Made by a program: the position numbers and the translations under genes. 25,760 nt of DNA from a virus. Each line of letters begins with the position of its first letter. Positions within the stretch are counted from its first letter, which is position 1. This document shows positions 14,248 to 21,201 of the stretch, in pieces. The DNA is taken from IMG/VR virus record IMGVR_UViG_3300043437_000641, positions 1-25,760 of that record; one strand, 5' to 3'. A model generated the notes under the pieces. That model saw nothing but the letters and a program-made list of their open reading frames with translations. It made no database searches and was not told the origin of the DNA.

Positions 14248-14865
14248 ATCCACGGACCGCGCTGTCAAATCGGATGGCGCGTTGCGGAACTTTCCGAGGC
14301 GCGAGAACTTGTTGGCGCTGGCAGCGATCGCGAGTGAGTCGGTGACTTCATCGACGAAGCCAGCGGCCTGCGCTTCTTCGGCGGAGAACCATGTCTCGGC
14401 ATCCATCCACGCGGCGATCTGCTCTGGCTCTTGACCGCTCTTCGATGCGTAGGCGGCGATCATGCCTTCGCGGATCTTCTCGAGGAGTGCGGCTTGATCG
14501 CGCATCTCGTCGGCATCGCCCATCGCGACGCCCCACGGGTTGTGGATCATGTAGAATCCATTCGCCGCCATCTTGACCGGAGCGCCGGCGAGGCTGATGA
14601 CGGTGGCCATCGAGGCTGCTAGGCCTTCGATCTGGACGGTGACGCCGCCGGGGTGACGCTTCAGCGCGTTGAAGATCGCGTTGCCATCGAAGACTTCACC
14701 GCCGGGGCTGTGGATCTTGAGGACGATCTCATGATCGGCAGGGACGCGCTTAAGGTCACCGATGAACTGCTTGGCCGAGACGCCGTAATAACCGATCTCG
14801 TCGAAGATGGAGATTTCGGTTTGGCGAACTTCAGCGCGGGCAGATAGGGCATACCAGGTCTTCAC
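13744..14865 (-). CDS. Prohead protease (ClpP/S49-like) fused to scaffold domain
   Basis: A 373-residue protein from a GTG. Residues 1-180 are a ClpP-type serine peptidase: HSPGGEVFDG at 52-61, the nucleophile Ser85 in GLAASMATVI, His108 in MIHNPWG, and a probable Asp155 in MDAETWFSAEEAQAAGFVD. Residues 207-275 are a very acidic low-complexity linker (EEEV, TEEEVQEEEAPAPA), and 275-320 form a coiled coil (ARAEKAESDLTAVKAELDAE), followed by a basic helical end. This is the protease-plus-scaffold layout of lambda C/Nu3. It matures the prohead and guides capsid assembly. The start is fixed by GTG 13 bases after the TTGACA of an ATTTTGACAC box shared with the two preceding genes. Confidence 0.88.
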   Translation of the reverse strand: MKTWYALSARAEVRQTEISIFDEIGYYGVSAKQFIGDLKRVPADHEIVLKIHSPGGEVFDGNAIFNALKRHPGGVTVQIEGLAASMATVISLAGAPVKMAANGFYMIHNPWGVAMGDADEMRDQAALLEKIREGMIAAYASKSGQEPEQIAAWMDAETWFSAEEAQAAGFVDEVTDSLAIAASANKFSRLGKFRNAPSDLTARSVDMDQEVKPSEEEVIIAPADETIVEPAASEETPVAITEDAVIESEATEEEVQEEEAPAPAAPVASVPHADAIFAKYNAVLARAEKAESDLTAVKAELDAERSALASLERSLGLAAARVVPVIENSAPEVSDPVAEYLAAVEAGDRKAASALFESHKAAIWKHRASLSKA

Positions 14866-14877
14866 GCCGCAGCGGGC

Positions 14878-14887
14878 GTGTCAAAAT
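14878..14887 (-). promoter_or_regulatory. ATTTTGACAC box before protease GTG
   Basis: The TTGACA core ends 13 bases before the GTG at 14865. The same box and the same spacing occur before the portal and gpW-position genes. Too close to the start codon to be a normal promoter -35 for this gene unless the mRNA starts inside the gene. Confidence 0.5.
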
Positions 14888-14888
14888 T

Positions 14889-16313
14889 TCAGAGGTCGCC
14901 TTGACTGGGGAAAACATCGCCAACCTCGAGGCCTAGCTTGTCGCATTTCGCTTTGCGGCGAAGGTAGGTTTGCAGGATGTCGTCCTCCTCGGCTTCGGCA
15001 TCGAGGCCGTGGAGGTTGCAGTAGCGCTCCCAGCTCATGTAGCCCTTGTCCATGAGGTCGCTGTACAGGCGGCCATCGCGGCCGTTGTCGACGGTGATTT
15101 TCTTCGGCGGGATGAACTCACAGCGCCACCAATCGTCGCCGGGGTATGGCAGGCGACCGGCTTGGATCTCTTGATAGATCCAGAACTTCCAGAATGGTCG
15201 GCAGAATTGGTCGACCAGCATTTGCTGGAGGCGCTCGAGGAAGTTCTGCGCGACTTCGAGCAGACCGCGGAACTCGGTGCCGCTCGCGCCGACAAAGATC
15301 ATGAGTGCCTCGGGTGGCAGGCCGATGCCGCGCGCGACCTCGGAAATGACATAGCGGACGAACGGCTCGAACGATTGCCCTGGGTGTTCGTTCTTGAAGC
15401 TCTGGATCGACTCGCCCGGCTTGAGCTTGGGAATCAAGGTGCCGTTGTAGAGGCGCTCGGTGCTGAGGTCTTCGCCCTCGCTGGTGGTGATTTTTGCACC
15501 GAGGCCGATCTTGGCCGCTTCGTTGCTGGTGATCGAAAAGCCAATCTGCGCTCCGGCTTTGAATGCGCCCTTGGTGTAGGAGAGAATTTCCGAGAGGTCT
15601 TGCAGGTTGATCGCTGCGTTGTGCAGCCATGAAGCGCCGCGTGGGTAGCCTGCCCGGCGGATGTGGCGGAAGTGGAGCATGTCCTGCGCTGGAACATCGG
15701 TGTACTTGCCATTCGCGCGGTCGGTAATAACGCGGTAGGATATGGGTGCGCCAAACTGATCAAGCAGCACGCCGTCGAATGAACGGTCGGATGAGTCGGC
15801 GGTTGATCCGACTGCCTCGCCGCCGATGAAGCGGACGCGTGCGCCGCCGGTCTGGGTGGTGAGGAACTGTGCGAAGAAGTCACCATCGCAGGCGACTTGG
15901 CGGAGGATGAGGGATTGGGCGCCGTAGAAGTTGACTTGAGATGACGCATCGAATGCCCATGCCTCGGCGCAGGCGCGATCCTCGAAAGCGCGCTCGGCCA
16001 TGCGGTTCCACTCGGCGTTCGCGGTGCGGGCCTTCGGGACAATGCCGGTGCCGACGGCACGCTGGGCAAGGTGCTCGATGAGGTAGGCGGCGACGCCGAC
16101 ATTATTGTACAGCCAGCGGGCTTTCTTCAGTAGCTCGAGGCGAGTCTGCGCGGGGAGCTCGCGGCGGGGTTCGACGGTGTTGAGAATGACGAGGCCGCGG
16201 TTGATTGAGTGCTCGGCAGCTTCAAAGGCAGCAGCCTTGGGCGTGGCGTTTTTCTTCGGGCGTCCTGCTCCGGCGCGCTTGCCGCCACGATTTGATTTTT
16301 TGATTTCGCTCAC
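14889..16313 (-). CDS. Portal protein, lambda family
   Basis: A 474-residue protein from a GTG. The N-terminus is very basic (KKSNRGGKRAGAGRPKKN). Then come features of lambda-type portals: TRLELLKKARWLYNNVGVAA near 57-76, SWLHNAAINLQDLSEILSYT around 230-249, an aromatic C-terminal core (CRPFWKFWIYQEIQAG, WWRCEFIPPKKITVDNGRDG), and KGYMSWERYCNLHGLDAEAE near the end. It lies between the gpW-position gene and the protease, matching lambda W-B-C order. It forms the dodecameric vertex through which DNA is packaged. The Lys/Arg-rich first 25 residues are longer than in many relatives and could touch DNA. Confidence 0.9.
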   Translation of the reverse strand: MSEIKKSNRGGKRAGAGRPKKNATPKAAAFEAAEHSINRGLVILNTVEPRRELPAQTRLELLKKARWLYNNVGVAAYLIEHLAQRAVGTGIVPKARTANAEWNRMAERAFEDRACAEAWAFDASSQVNFYGAQSLILRQVACDGDFFAQFLTTQTGGARVRFIGGEAVGSTADSSDRSFDGVLLDQFGAPISYRVITDRANGKYTDVPAQDMLHFRHIRRAGYPRGASWLHNAAINLQDLSEILSYTKGAFKAGAQIGFSITSNEAAKIGLGAKITTSEGEDLSTERLYNGTLIPKLKPGESIQSFKNEHPGQSFEPFVRYVISEVARGIGLPPEALMIFVGASGTEFRGLLEVAQNFLERLQQMLVDQFCRPFWKFWIYQEIQAGRLPYPGDDWWRCEFIPPKKITVDNGRDGRLYSDLMDKGYMSWERYCNLHGLDAEAEEDDILQTYLRRKAKCDKLGLEVGDVFPSQGDL

Positions 16314-16325
16314 GATTGATTTCGG

Positions 16326-16335
16326 GTGTCAAAAT
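16326..16335 (-). promoter_or_regulatory. ATTTTGACAC box before portal GTG
   Basis: Shares its first bases with the stop codon of the gpW-position gene. TTGACA ends 13 bases before the GTG at 16313. See the boxes at 14878 and 16623. Confidence 0.5.
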
Positions 16336-16610
16336 CAAAGCGGCGATGAGTAGCGCGAGCGGTCGATGATCGCGGCAAGCTGACGCTCACGGCCTCCGTC
16401 GGTGAGCAGTTCTTCGATCGCTTGGAGTAAAAGCCACTTGGGGAAACTCACCTGCCCGGACGAGCTTGAGCCCTCGGTGCCGATGCTGGTGATGACGACT
16501 TCCTCGGTGGCGCTTGAAAAGACGGTGTCGGCCAAGGCCTCGAGCTCTTCGTTGGTCTTGGTCCGGCGGAGGTAGGACTTCACGCCGCTGATTTTCATGG
16601 ATTCGCTCAC
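16335..16610 (-). CDS. Small protein at the gpW (head-tail joining) position
   Basis: Ninety-one residues, from a GTG (MSESMKISGVKSYLRRTKTN); an ATG at codon 5 is an alternative. Helical with a beta hairpin (EVVITSIGTE, then SSSSGQVSFPKWLLLQAIEE). It lies between large terminase and portal, the gene W slot in lambda-like phages. Lambda gpW is 68 residues with a helix-hairpin-helix plan, so the layout is compatible, but I see no clear sequence match. It starts 13 bases after TTGACA of the ATTTTGACAC box. Confidence 0.62.
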   Translation of the reverse strand: MSESMKISGVKSYLRRTKTNEELEALADTVFSSATEEVVITSIGTEGSSSSGQVSFPKWLLLQAIEELLTDGGRERQLAAIIDRSRYSSPL

Positions 16611-16622
16611 GCCGACGGGCGG

Positions 16623-16632
16623 GTGTCAAAAT
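16623..16632 (-). promoter_or_regulatory. ATTTTGACAC box before gpW-position GTG
   Basis: It directly follows the terminator T-run and ends 13 bases before the GTG at 16610. This copy does not include a stop codon, which argues that the box is not just a stop-codon by-product. Confidence 0.5.
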
Positions 16633-16637
16633 GGCAT

Positions 16638-16669
16638 AAAAAAACCCACCGGCGTTTCCGCGTGGTGGG
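16638..16669 (-). terminator. Intrinsic terminator after large terminase
   Basis: On the minus strand CCCACC and GGTGGG form the outer stem; an inner GCG-GAAA-CGC tetraloop hairpin closes it, followed by seven T. It lies 32 bases after the terL stop and separates packaging from head genes. Confidence 0.85.
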
Positions 16670-16700
16670 TGGTGGGTTTCCGAAATGCTATGCAGTCCGA

Positions 16701-18410
16701 TCAGGCGTTTTTCAAAATGTGCCATGCGATGTGGCACAGCTTGAGCGCGTCCATGAAGTGGTCGTCTCGGACATCCTTCCAGACATAGACTTGACCGGAT
16801 GGCGTTTTGCGCGGGACTAGCTTTTGCCCGCTCAGTCCTGCGATGAACTCGGTGGTGACTTTCTTCGGGATCTTGAGCTCGGGCTTTTGGTCCTTGATTT
16901 TGTCGATGAACAGCTCGGTTTTGATCGCGTGGTCGACATAGGTGTAGAGCACGACGCCGGGGAAGTTGTCGATCGTGGTGCGGCTGATCCGCGTGCCGAA
17001 GGTGACATTCGCGCCCTTTGCAGGGTGAAAGAATCCGCCGGACTCTTGGCAGGTCGCATAGACGCGGAAGGTCGCAAAGCCGGAGTCGATCAAGCCGCAC
17101 TCGGGCTTCACGATACCGCCGCTCGGTGTAGCATAGGACCGCAGTGGCGGATCGCGGAGAAGATCCTCGACTGAAAGCGTGGTGCCGTAGTCCAAGACAT
17201 AGGATGATCCATCGGAAGCGAATGCGGTAGTGACCCAGTGCTGCTTGTCTTGCCCGACATCGGCGCAGGTGACGACATGCGCGGGTTCGTCGATCGGGCA
17301 GGTGCCGACTTCGTAGCTGCCGGAAAGGCCGAGGATCTTGGCGTCGCCGATGCTGGTCTCGACCTGCTCCCACGGCAGGGCCATGGTCGAGTTGGTGAAA
17401 TCTTGCAGACCGTTGAGGGTTTCCGAATCGCGCAGGAACTTGACCGCCAGCGCGCCGAAGGTACAGGACCGCCATGGTGCGTAGAGTGAATTGAGGTGGA
17501 ATGAGCGGAAGCCTTTTTGCGCCGATTCATTGGTGCATTGCCATTTCCCCTGCTGGAGCATTTCCATTTTCTGCCCGTCGTTGATCGAGCCGTGGCAGTG
17601 CTGGCATTCGTAGCGCGCGGATTCTTCGACCTGCGCCATGTTCCACTTGCCGTCGGCCTTGGCCTCGCGGTCCCACTTCACCTGCTCCCACAAAAGCTCG
17701 ATGCGTTCCGCGCAATTCGGGCATGGCAGCATGAACTTTTCCTGCGTGCCTTTGAGGTATTCCTTCCAGATCGGTCCCTCGGGCGTGGTCGGTGTGCTGG
17801 TCTTTACGCGGAGGGCGCCGACGAAAGATTTCGTGCGGTTTTCGGCGAGGTGAAGGGCGCTGGTTTCCTTGTCGGTCTCGGTGGCGAACTTGTCGACCTC
17901 GTCGAGTAGTAGAAGACCGGCGGGGCGGCTGGCAAGGTTGGCCGGTGAGTTGGACCCGACAAAGACGAGCGAGCATCGGCTGAAGTGTTGCTCGAGGGTT
18001 TTGAATTTGTGGCGATCGGCGGGCTTTTGAGCCGAGAGCGTGGCGCTGTCATCGAACAGCGGCATCCATCGCGTTTCGGAAAATGATCGAGCAAGGCCTT
18101 CTGTCGGCATGACCCACACCATCGGCTGCGGCTTGTTGCAAATTCTCCACGCGGTCCCTGCTTGGATCATGGTGGTCTTTCCCGTTTGCGTTCCAAAGAC
18201 GAGCACGACATCCGTCACATCGATGTCACCGAAGCACTCGAGCGGTTCGCGCAGGTACGGCGTCATCGAGACGGAAAAAGCGCCAGGCATTTGCGTCTGA
18301 CGCTCGGAGAGAATCACCTCATCACTGCACCAATCGACCACCGACCGGCGATCGATCGGCGCGTAGATCGAGCGGATGTGCTCGCGCAGGGCTTCGGCGG
18401 CGGGGGTCAT
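16701..18410 (-). CDS. Terminase large subunit, GpA family
   Basis: A 569-residue packaging motor and nuclease. Walker A is GTQTGKTT at 73-80 and Walker B is LLLLDEVD at 166-173. A zinc-finger-like insertion has C230, C233, C269 and C272. The C-terminal nuclease carries likely metal-binding acids at D384 (TCADVGQDKQHW), D442 (IDSGFAT) and D554 (HFMDALKL). All are expected for lambda gpA-type terminases, which cut concatemers and translocate DNA into the prohead. It overlaps the preceding 85-residue gene by four bases (ATGA), so the small cassette gene is coupled to it. The family often makes cos ends; the sequence alone does not show cos. Confidence 0.93.
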   Translation of the reverse strand: MTPAAEALREHIRSIYAPIDRRSVVDWCSDEVILSERQTQMPGAFSVSMTPYLREPLECFGDIDVTDVVLVFGTQTGKTTMIQAGTAWRICNKPQPMVWVMPTEGLARSFSETRWMPLFDDSATLSAQKPADRHKFKTLEQHFSRCSLVFVGSNSPANLASRPAGLLLLDEVDKFATETDKETSALHLAENRTKSFVGALRVKTSTPTTPEGPIWKEYLKGTQEKFMLPCPNCAERIELLWEQVKWDREAKADGKWNMAQVEESARYECQHCHGSINDGQKMEMLQQGKWQCTNESAQKGFRSFHLNSLYAPWRSCTFGALAVKFLRDSETLNGLQDFTNSTMALPWEQVETSIGDAKILGLSGSYEVGTCPIDEPAHVVTCADVGQDKQHWVTTAFASDGSSYVLDYGTTLSVEDLLRDPPLRSYATPSGGIVKPECGLIDSGFATFRVYATCQESGGFFHPAKGANVTFGTRISRTTIDNFPGVVLYTYVDHAIKTELFIDKIKDQKPELKIPKKVTTEFIAGLSGQKLVPRKTPSGQVYVWKDVRDDHFMDALKLCHIAWHILKNA

Positions 18411-18664
18411 AGGGCACTCAAATCGAAGTCACTAGTTCTCCGACCATGCTTATCGATTATTTTTAGGAGAATTTCCGAAACGGTTTTTTGAACCGATAAA
18501 GACGGGTGCTCGACAACACATCCTCGCAAATCGCGAACCACTTGGCCCTCTTCACTAATTCGTTTCTTAGACTCCCTGAAATGCGACAAATTCTCATCAA
18601 AAATTTCAATGATAGCATCGGGGACTCCTTCATTGAGTAAATCTTTAGCCTTTTTTGAGCTCAT
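18407..18664 (-). CDS. Unknown 85-residue helical protein coupled to terL
   Basis: MSSKKAKDLLNEGVPDAIIE at the start, helical and charged throughout, one Cys (C49), no membrane segment. It overlaps the end of the PLD-like gene by 20 bases and the start of terL by four. It is in the AT-richer cassette between the terminase subunits. Not recognised. It could be a partner of the PLD-like protein, because the tight overlap implies co-translation, or a small terminase accessory. Confidence 0.7.
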   Translation of the reverse strand: MSSKKAKDLLNEGVPDAIIEIFDENLSHFRESKKRISEEGQVVRDLRGCVVEHPSLSVQKTVSEILLKIIDKHGRRTSDFDLSAL

Positions 18665-19322
18665 GGCTTACCTGTATTGTTTGGGTGTTTTTGATGTGGT
18701 CGGCTTTTACCTCATTATATGGGCTTTGCTGTTCGATGTTAAGAAGTTCTAGCATTGGGCTATGATTGGCGCCTTCTGGAACCTCGTTAAATATCTCGTC
18801 AACAATAGTCGTCATAAAATCTGATAATGAATCATCTGTTGAAATCTCGATGTTTTCAAGTCTTGGGTTTTCGTTAAGATTCATTGAGGTGCGAGCGACC
18901 ACTGACCAGTTTTCATTTCTAACAACAAAAAACTTCGCATGTGTTCTGATTGCACGAATTGAATCTTGTCCAAAACGCTTGCGCATGTGGTAGCAGTATT
19001 CCGGTTGGCGACTCTCAAATGATCTATCAATAACCATGCGGAGTCTTTTTATTTCCGCAGAGTCGAGAAGTGCTTTTGCTTTTTCCAAATGCGCATCAGC
19101 GGCTGTCCATGTTGAAAGATCAACATAGGCTGGGCCGGTCTGTTTAAGAACATGAACAAGCGCATCGATAAGACTAAATTGTCCAAATGTTAAGATGTAG
19201 ATATCTTGGTTTTTTTTGAGATCGCCGATTGATTGCTCAGCTGTCAATGATTTGCTCAGACGAATATCTCTAGACGCTGTTTTTTTATGAACCCTGGCGG
19301 TTGCTGCGTTTGTTTTTTTCAC
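18645..19322 (-). CDS. Phospholipase D-like (PLDc) superfamily protein, possible nuclease
   Basis: A 225-residue protein from a GTG. The core HAKFFVVRNENWSVVARTSM at 128-147 followed by NLNENPRLENIEIS fits the single HKD module of PLD-like nucleases: H128 and K130 spaced H-x-K, then a strand, Ser/Asn-rich turn and N-x-E. The Asp usually seven residues after the His is Arg here (R135, then Asn136), so activity is uncertain. One-module PLD proteins normally dimerise to make an active site. An earlier FGQFSLIDALVHVLKQ helix matches the first half of the fold. The gene is AT-richer than terminase genes on both sides, overlaps both cassette neighbours, and its role is unknown (packaging-associated nuclease, defence or anti-defence). 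Confidence 0.75.
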   Translation of the reverse strand: MKKTNAATARVHKKTASRDIRLSKSLTAEQSIGDLKKNQDIYILTFGQFSLIDALVHVLKQTGPAYVDLSTWTAADAHLEKAKALLDSAEIKRLRMVIDRSFESRQPEYCYHMRKRFGQDSIRAIRTHAKFFVVRNENWSVVARTSMNLNENPRLENIEISTDDSLSDFMTTIVDEIFNEVPEGANHSPMLELLNIEQQSPYNEVKADHIKNTQTIQVSHELKKG

Positions 19323-19455
19323 TGTTTTTAATTCCTTTCTTTCTTCTATTAGACATTTCTGTCGCTCTTTGTGCTGCTGATAATTTTGACCAGCGTGAAA
19401 GAGCAGCTTTGCTTTGTTGCGTTTTTATTTCATGGCCACACTTGGGACATTTCAT
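19285..19455 (-). CDS. 56-residue protein with CPKCG knuckle
   Basis: MKCPKCGHEIKTQQSKAALS at the start, then SRWSKLSAAQRATEMSNRRK and a very basic tail. The single CPKCGHE knuckle suggests half a zinc ribbon. The middle (RW..L....R...MS.RR) is reminiscent of short NUMOD-type DNA-binding motifs that accompany homing or mobile genes, but this is weak. It overlaps the PLD-like gene by 38 bases. Its ATG sits in the arm of an inverted repeat just after a candidate promoter. It is the first gene of the cassette. Confidence 0.6.
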   Translation of the reverse strand: MKCPKCGHEIKTQQSKAALSRWSKLSAAQRATEMSNRRKKGIKNSEKNKRSNRQGS

Positions 19456-19466
19456 GTGTGAAATGT
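19447..19466. promoter_or_regulatory. Inverted repeat over start codon, candidate operator
   Basis: ACATTTCA-TGTG-TGAAATGT: two perfect 8-bp arms with a four-base spacer. On the minus strand the left arm covers the candidate -10 and the right arm covers codons 1-3 of the zinc-knuckle gene, so a bound repressor could block transcription. Part of the symmetry is coding, so chance is possible. Confidence 0.45.
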
Positions 19467-19489
19467 ATCACGACACACGCGCATGTCAA
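19462..19489 (-). promoter_or_regulatory. Candidate promoter for the PLD cassette
   Basis: Minus strand TTGACA (19489-19484), 16-base spacer, TACATT (19467-19462). The -35 is consensus and the -10 matches four of six. Transcription would start near the ATG at 19455, giving an almost leaderless mRNA. Confidence 0.45.
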
Positions 19490-19506
19490 AAGGAAAAGGA
19501 AGTTTT

Positions 19507-20115
19507 TTATAGGGTTTTTCGAATCATTTCTGTGAGATTGTCGATCCATTCAGCGAGCGCGTTTTCGATCGCTTTCTGGGGTTGGCCGTAGAGCCGAGGT
19601 GCGAGGGTCTTGGCTGCGATTTCGAGAGTCTGCTTCACCGCCACATGCGGGCGACCGGCGATCTCCTTGGCCTCGTCGAAGTAGAGCAGAATCCCCTCAG
19701 CGCGTTGCCACTCCTTGAAGTCGCGCTCGGCTTTGTGGCGGTTGTTCCTGGCGGCGATGTAGATCGAGTTGGCCTTTCGAATGTCCTCGATCGATCCGCC
19801 GTTCCGTTTGCAGAGCACCAGTTCGTTGTAGCCGACCTTTTCCGCCAACCTCGCCCGGCGAAGTGACTGGCGCGGGGTGTTGTCATCGTCATCCGGTTCG
19901 GGCGCGTCATGCGCTTGGGCTGTGACCGGCTGGGGCTTGGCGACCGGCGGCGGGGCGTCCATCACCTTTTTGTTCTTCCGGGGCTTTGGCTTCGCGTTCA
20001 CCTCACGCCACGCCTGCGCTGCATCCACCGAAGTGGTCGGCATCCCCTTCTTCACGAACCGCGAAACGAGACCTTTGTCGATCTCGAGGGCTTTGCTCAG
20101 TTCCGTGATCCCCAT
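19507..20115 (-). CDS. Terminase small subunit (Nu1-like)
   Basis: A 202-residue protein. N-terminal helix-turn-helix (MGITELSKALEIDKGLVSRF, then VKKGMP) matches the winged HTH start of Nu1-type small terminases and of excisionase-like proteins. Residues 40-80 are a Pro/Lys-rich linker (KPKPRKNKKV, APPPVAKPQP). The C-terminal half is helical and basic (SIYIAARNNRHKAERDFKEW, ENALAEWIDNLTEMIRKTL), suited to oligomerisation and TerL contact. It is the first packaging gene, but it is separated from terL by the three-gene cassette. Its upstream gap carries paired TGTTGACTT repeats. Confidence 0.8.
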   Translation of the reverse strand: MGITELSKALEIDKGLVSRFVKKGMPTTSVDAAQAWREVNAKPKPRKNKKVMDAPPPVAKPQPVTAQAHDAPEPDDDDNTPRQSLRRARLAEKVGYNELVLCKRNGGSIEDIRKANSIYIAARNNRHKAERDFKEWQRAEGILLYFDEAKEIAGRPHVAVKQTLEIAAKTLAPRLYGQPQKAIENALAEWIDNLTEMIRKTL

Positions 20116-20119
20116 GGCG

Positions 20120-20146
20120 AAGTCAACAAAGGCTCAAAAGTCAACA
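20120..20146 (-). promoter_or_regulatory. Direct repeat TGTTGACTT x2 before terS, possible operator or promoter
   Basis: Identical 9-bp copies lie 18 bp apart (20120-20128 and 20138-20146) directly upstream of the terS ATG. Each has a TTGACT resembling a -35. No good -10 follows, so an operator for phased binding is at least as likely. Confidence 0.4.
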
Positions 20147-20218
20147 CTCAGACAACTGACGAGAGTGGCCCAACACCAAATGAGCGCTCGCGCGTAGGAG
20201 ACTCCCTAAATTTTTTCG

Positions 20219-20228
20219 AACGATCGTT
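20219..20228. other. Short palindrome in gap upstream of terS
   Basis: AACGATCGTT, a perfect 10-bp palindrome just after the stop of the 142-residue gene. The 114-base gap holds no convincing gene; it also has a GAGCGCTC palindrome. Possible protein site or weak RNA structure. Confidence 0.35.
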
Positions 20229-20229
20229 T

Positions 20230-20658
20230 TCATTTCCCGAGAAGTTCGCGGATGCGTTTCGCTTGTTGCTCCATCGGCTCGAGAAGATCCAACGCTCGTT
20301 TGAGTCGGTCGTCATCCCATGTCTCGACCTCGCCGCTCATCTTGCGCTGCCAGAGCACGAAGGACTGATGGACGCCTTCGATGGTGACGATCGCCCTCGA
20401 CTTGTCGGCAGGGTTTAGCGGCTCGGGCTTCACCGGTTCGGGTAGGCCGAGGCCAAGCTCGAGCTGCACCTCGGTCTCTGCCACATAGTCGACGCCCCAG
20501 CGATCGGAGGCGAACGATCGGGACTGGCTGAGCCAGCGGGCTGCGGACTTCTTGCAGACCAGCAGACTGCGGTGGATCTCCTCCCATTGTGACTGGGTGG
20601 TGTCGGTTGGGATGCTCAGCTCCTTGAGGCCGAGCATGTTGGTGTCGATGATGTTCAT
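20230..20658 (-). CDS. Unknown 142-residue phage protein
   Basis: Starts MNIIDTNMLGLKELSIPTDT and is mostly helical: SQWEEIHRSLLVCKKSAARW may be an HTH-like or coiled segment, and the C-terminus (RLKRALDLLEPMEQQAKRIR) is a strong amphipathic helix. A Pro-rich stretch (LPEPVKPEPLNPAD) links the halves. The leader AAACCACAC before the ATG lacks a Shine-Dalgarno sequence. It lies between the HTH gene and packaging. It may be regulatory or replication-related; no family recognised. Confidence 0.65.
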   Translation of the reverse strand: MNIIDTNMLGLKELSIPTDTTQSQWEEIHRSLLVCKKSAARWLSQSRSFASDRWGVDYVAETEVQLELGLGLPEPVKPEPLNPADKSRAIVTIEGVHQSFVLWQRKMSGEVETWDDDRLKRALDLLEPMEQQAKRIRELLGK

Positions 20659-20667
20659 GTGTGGTTT

Positions 20668-21147
20668 CTACTTTGTGGATGTGAGCCGGGCGCGGGCTGC
20701 GGCCTTGGCTTTGGTGAAAGGGTCGGTTGCTTTGGCTTTGTAGGTCTCGCGGGTTGAGTTCGCTTTGCGGTACTTGGTACAGTCGAAGTTCGTGTCATTG
20801 CCGCTCAGGATGTCGCGGATGCCGACGACATAGTGGCTGATCAGCGCGCGGGTGACGCCAAGCTCTCGGGCGATTTCGGCCTGCGATTTCTTGCCGTTGA
20901 GTTGATCAAGGCCGGATGCCAGGGCAAGGGCGTGAATGGTGGCGGGTAAATTATTGGATTGGAGGAGCAGGCCGATGACTCGGGCGAGGATGAGCGACTG
21001 GTTCCTGATGACCGCATCCTCCCGCATCGCGATGATCTTGCGCGCCTGATAGATCGAGACACCGAGGTCGTCTGCAATGATCTCCTCTTCGGTATCGATC
21101 TCAGCAGCGAAGTCGGGCGTGTAGCTCGCTTGGTTCTCGTGCAGCAT
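20668..21147 (-). CDS. Helix-turn-helix DNA-binding protein
   Basis: A 159-residue protein. Residues 85-113 (KKSQAEIARELGVTRALISH) are a clear HTH of the sigma-region-4 or Xre type. The C-terminal 40 residues are very basic (KAKATDPFTKAKAAARARLT). An earlier helical domain includes EEEIIADDLGVSIYQARKII, possibly a second HTH. It sits just before the packaging operon and could switch late genes on, in the way a late regulator does, although that is an inference from position. The leader is AACAAACCCCACAAATGGGA. Confidence 0.75.
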   Translation of the reverse strand: MLHENQASYTPDFAAEIDTEEEIIADDLGVSIYQARKIIAMREDAVIRNQSLILARVIGLLLQSNNLPATIHALALASGLDQLNGKKSQAEIARELGVTRALISHYVVGIRDILSGNDTNFDCTKYRKANSTRETYKAKATDPFTKAKAAARARLTSTK

Positions 21148-21201
21148 TCACATCCCATTTGTGGGGTTTGTTTGAAATCGGCAAAAGGTTTCATCCTATT
21201 T

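Noticed and set aside
14878-16632. ATTTTGACAC boxes as ordinary -35 promoter elements
   Set aside because: No -10 at 16-18 bases, and the start codon is only 13 bases away; kept as an unexplained motif.
16387-17475. 362-codon minus-strand ORF overlapping terL
   Set aside because: Arg/Pro/His-rich out-of-frame product; terL has Walker motifs and zinc-finger in the right frame.
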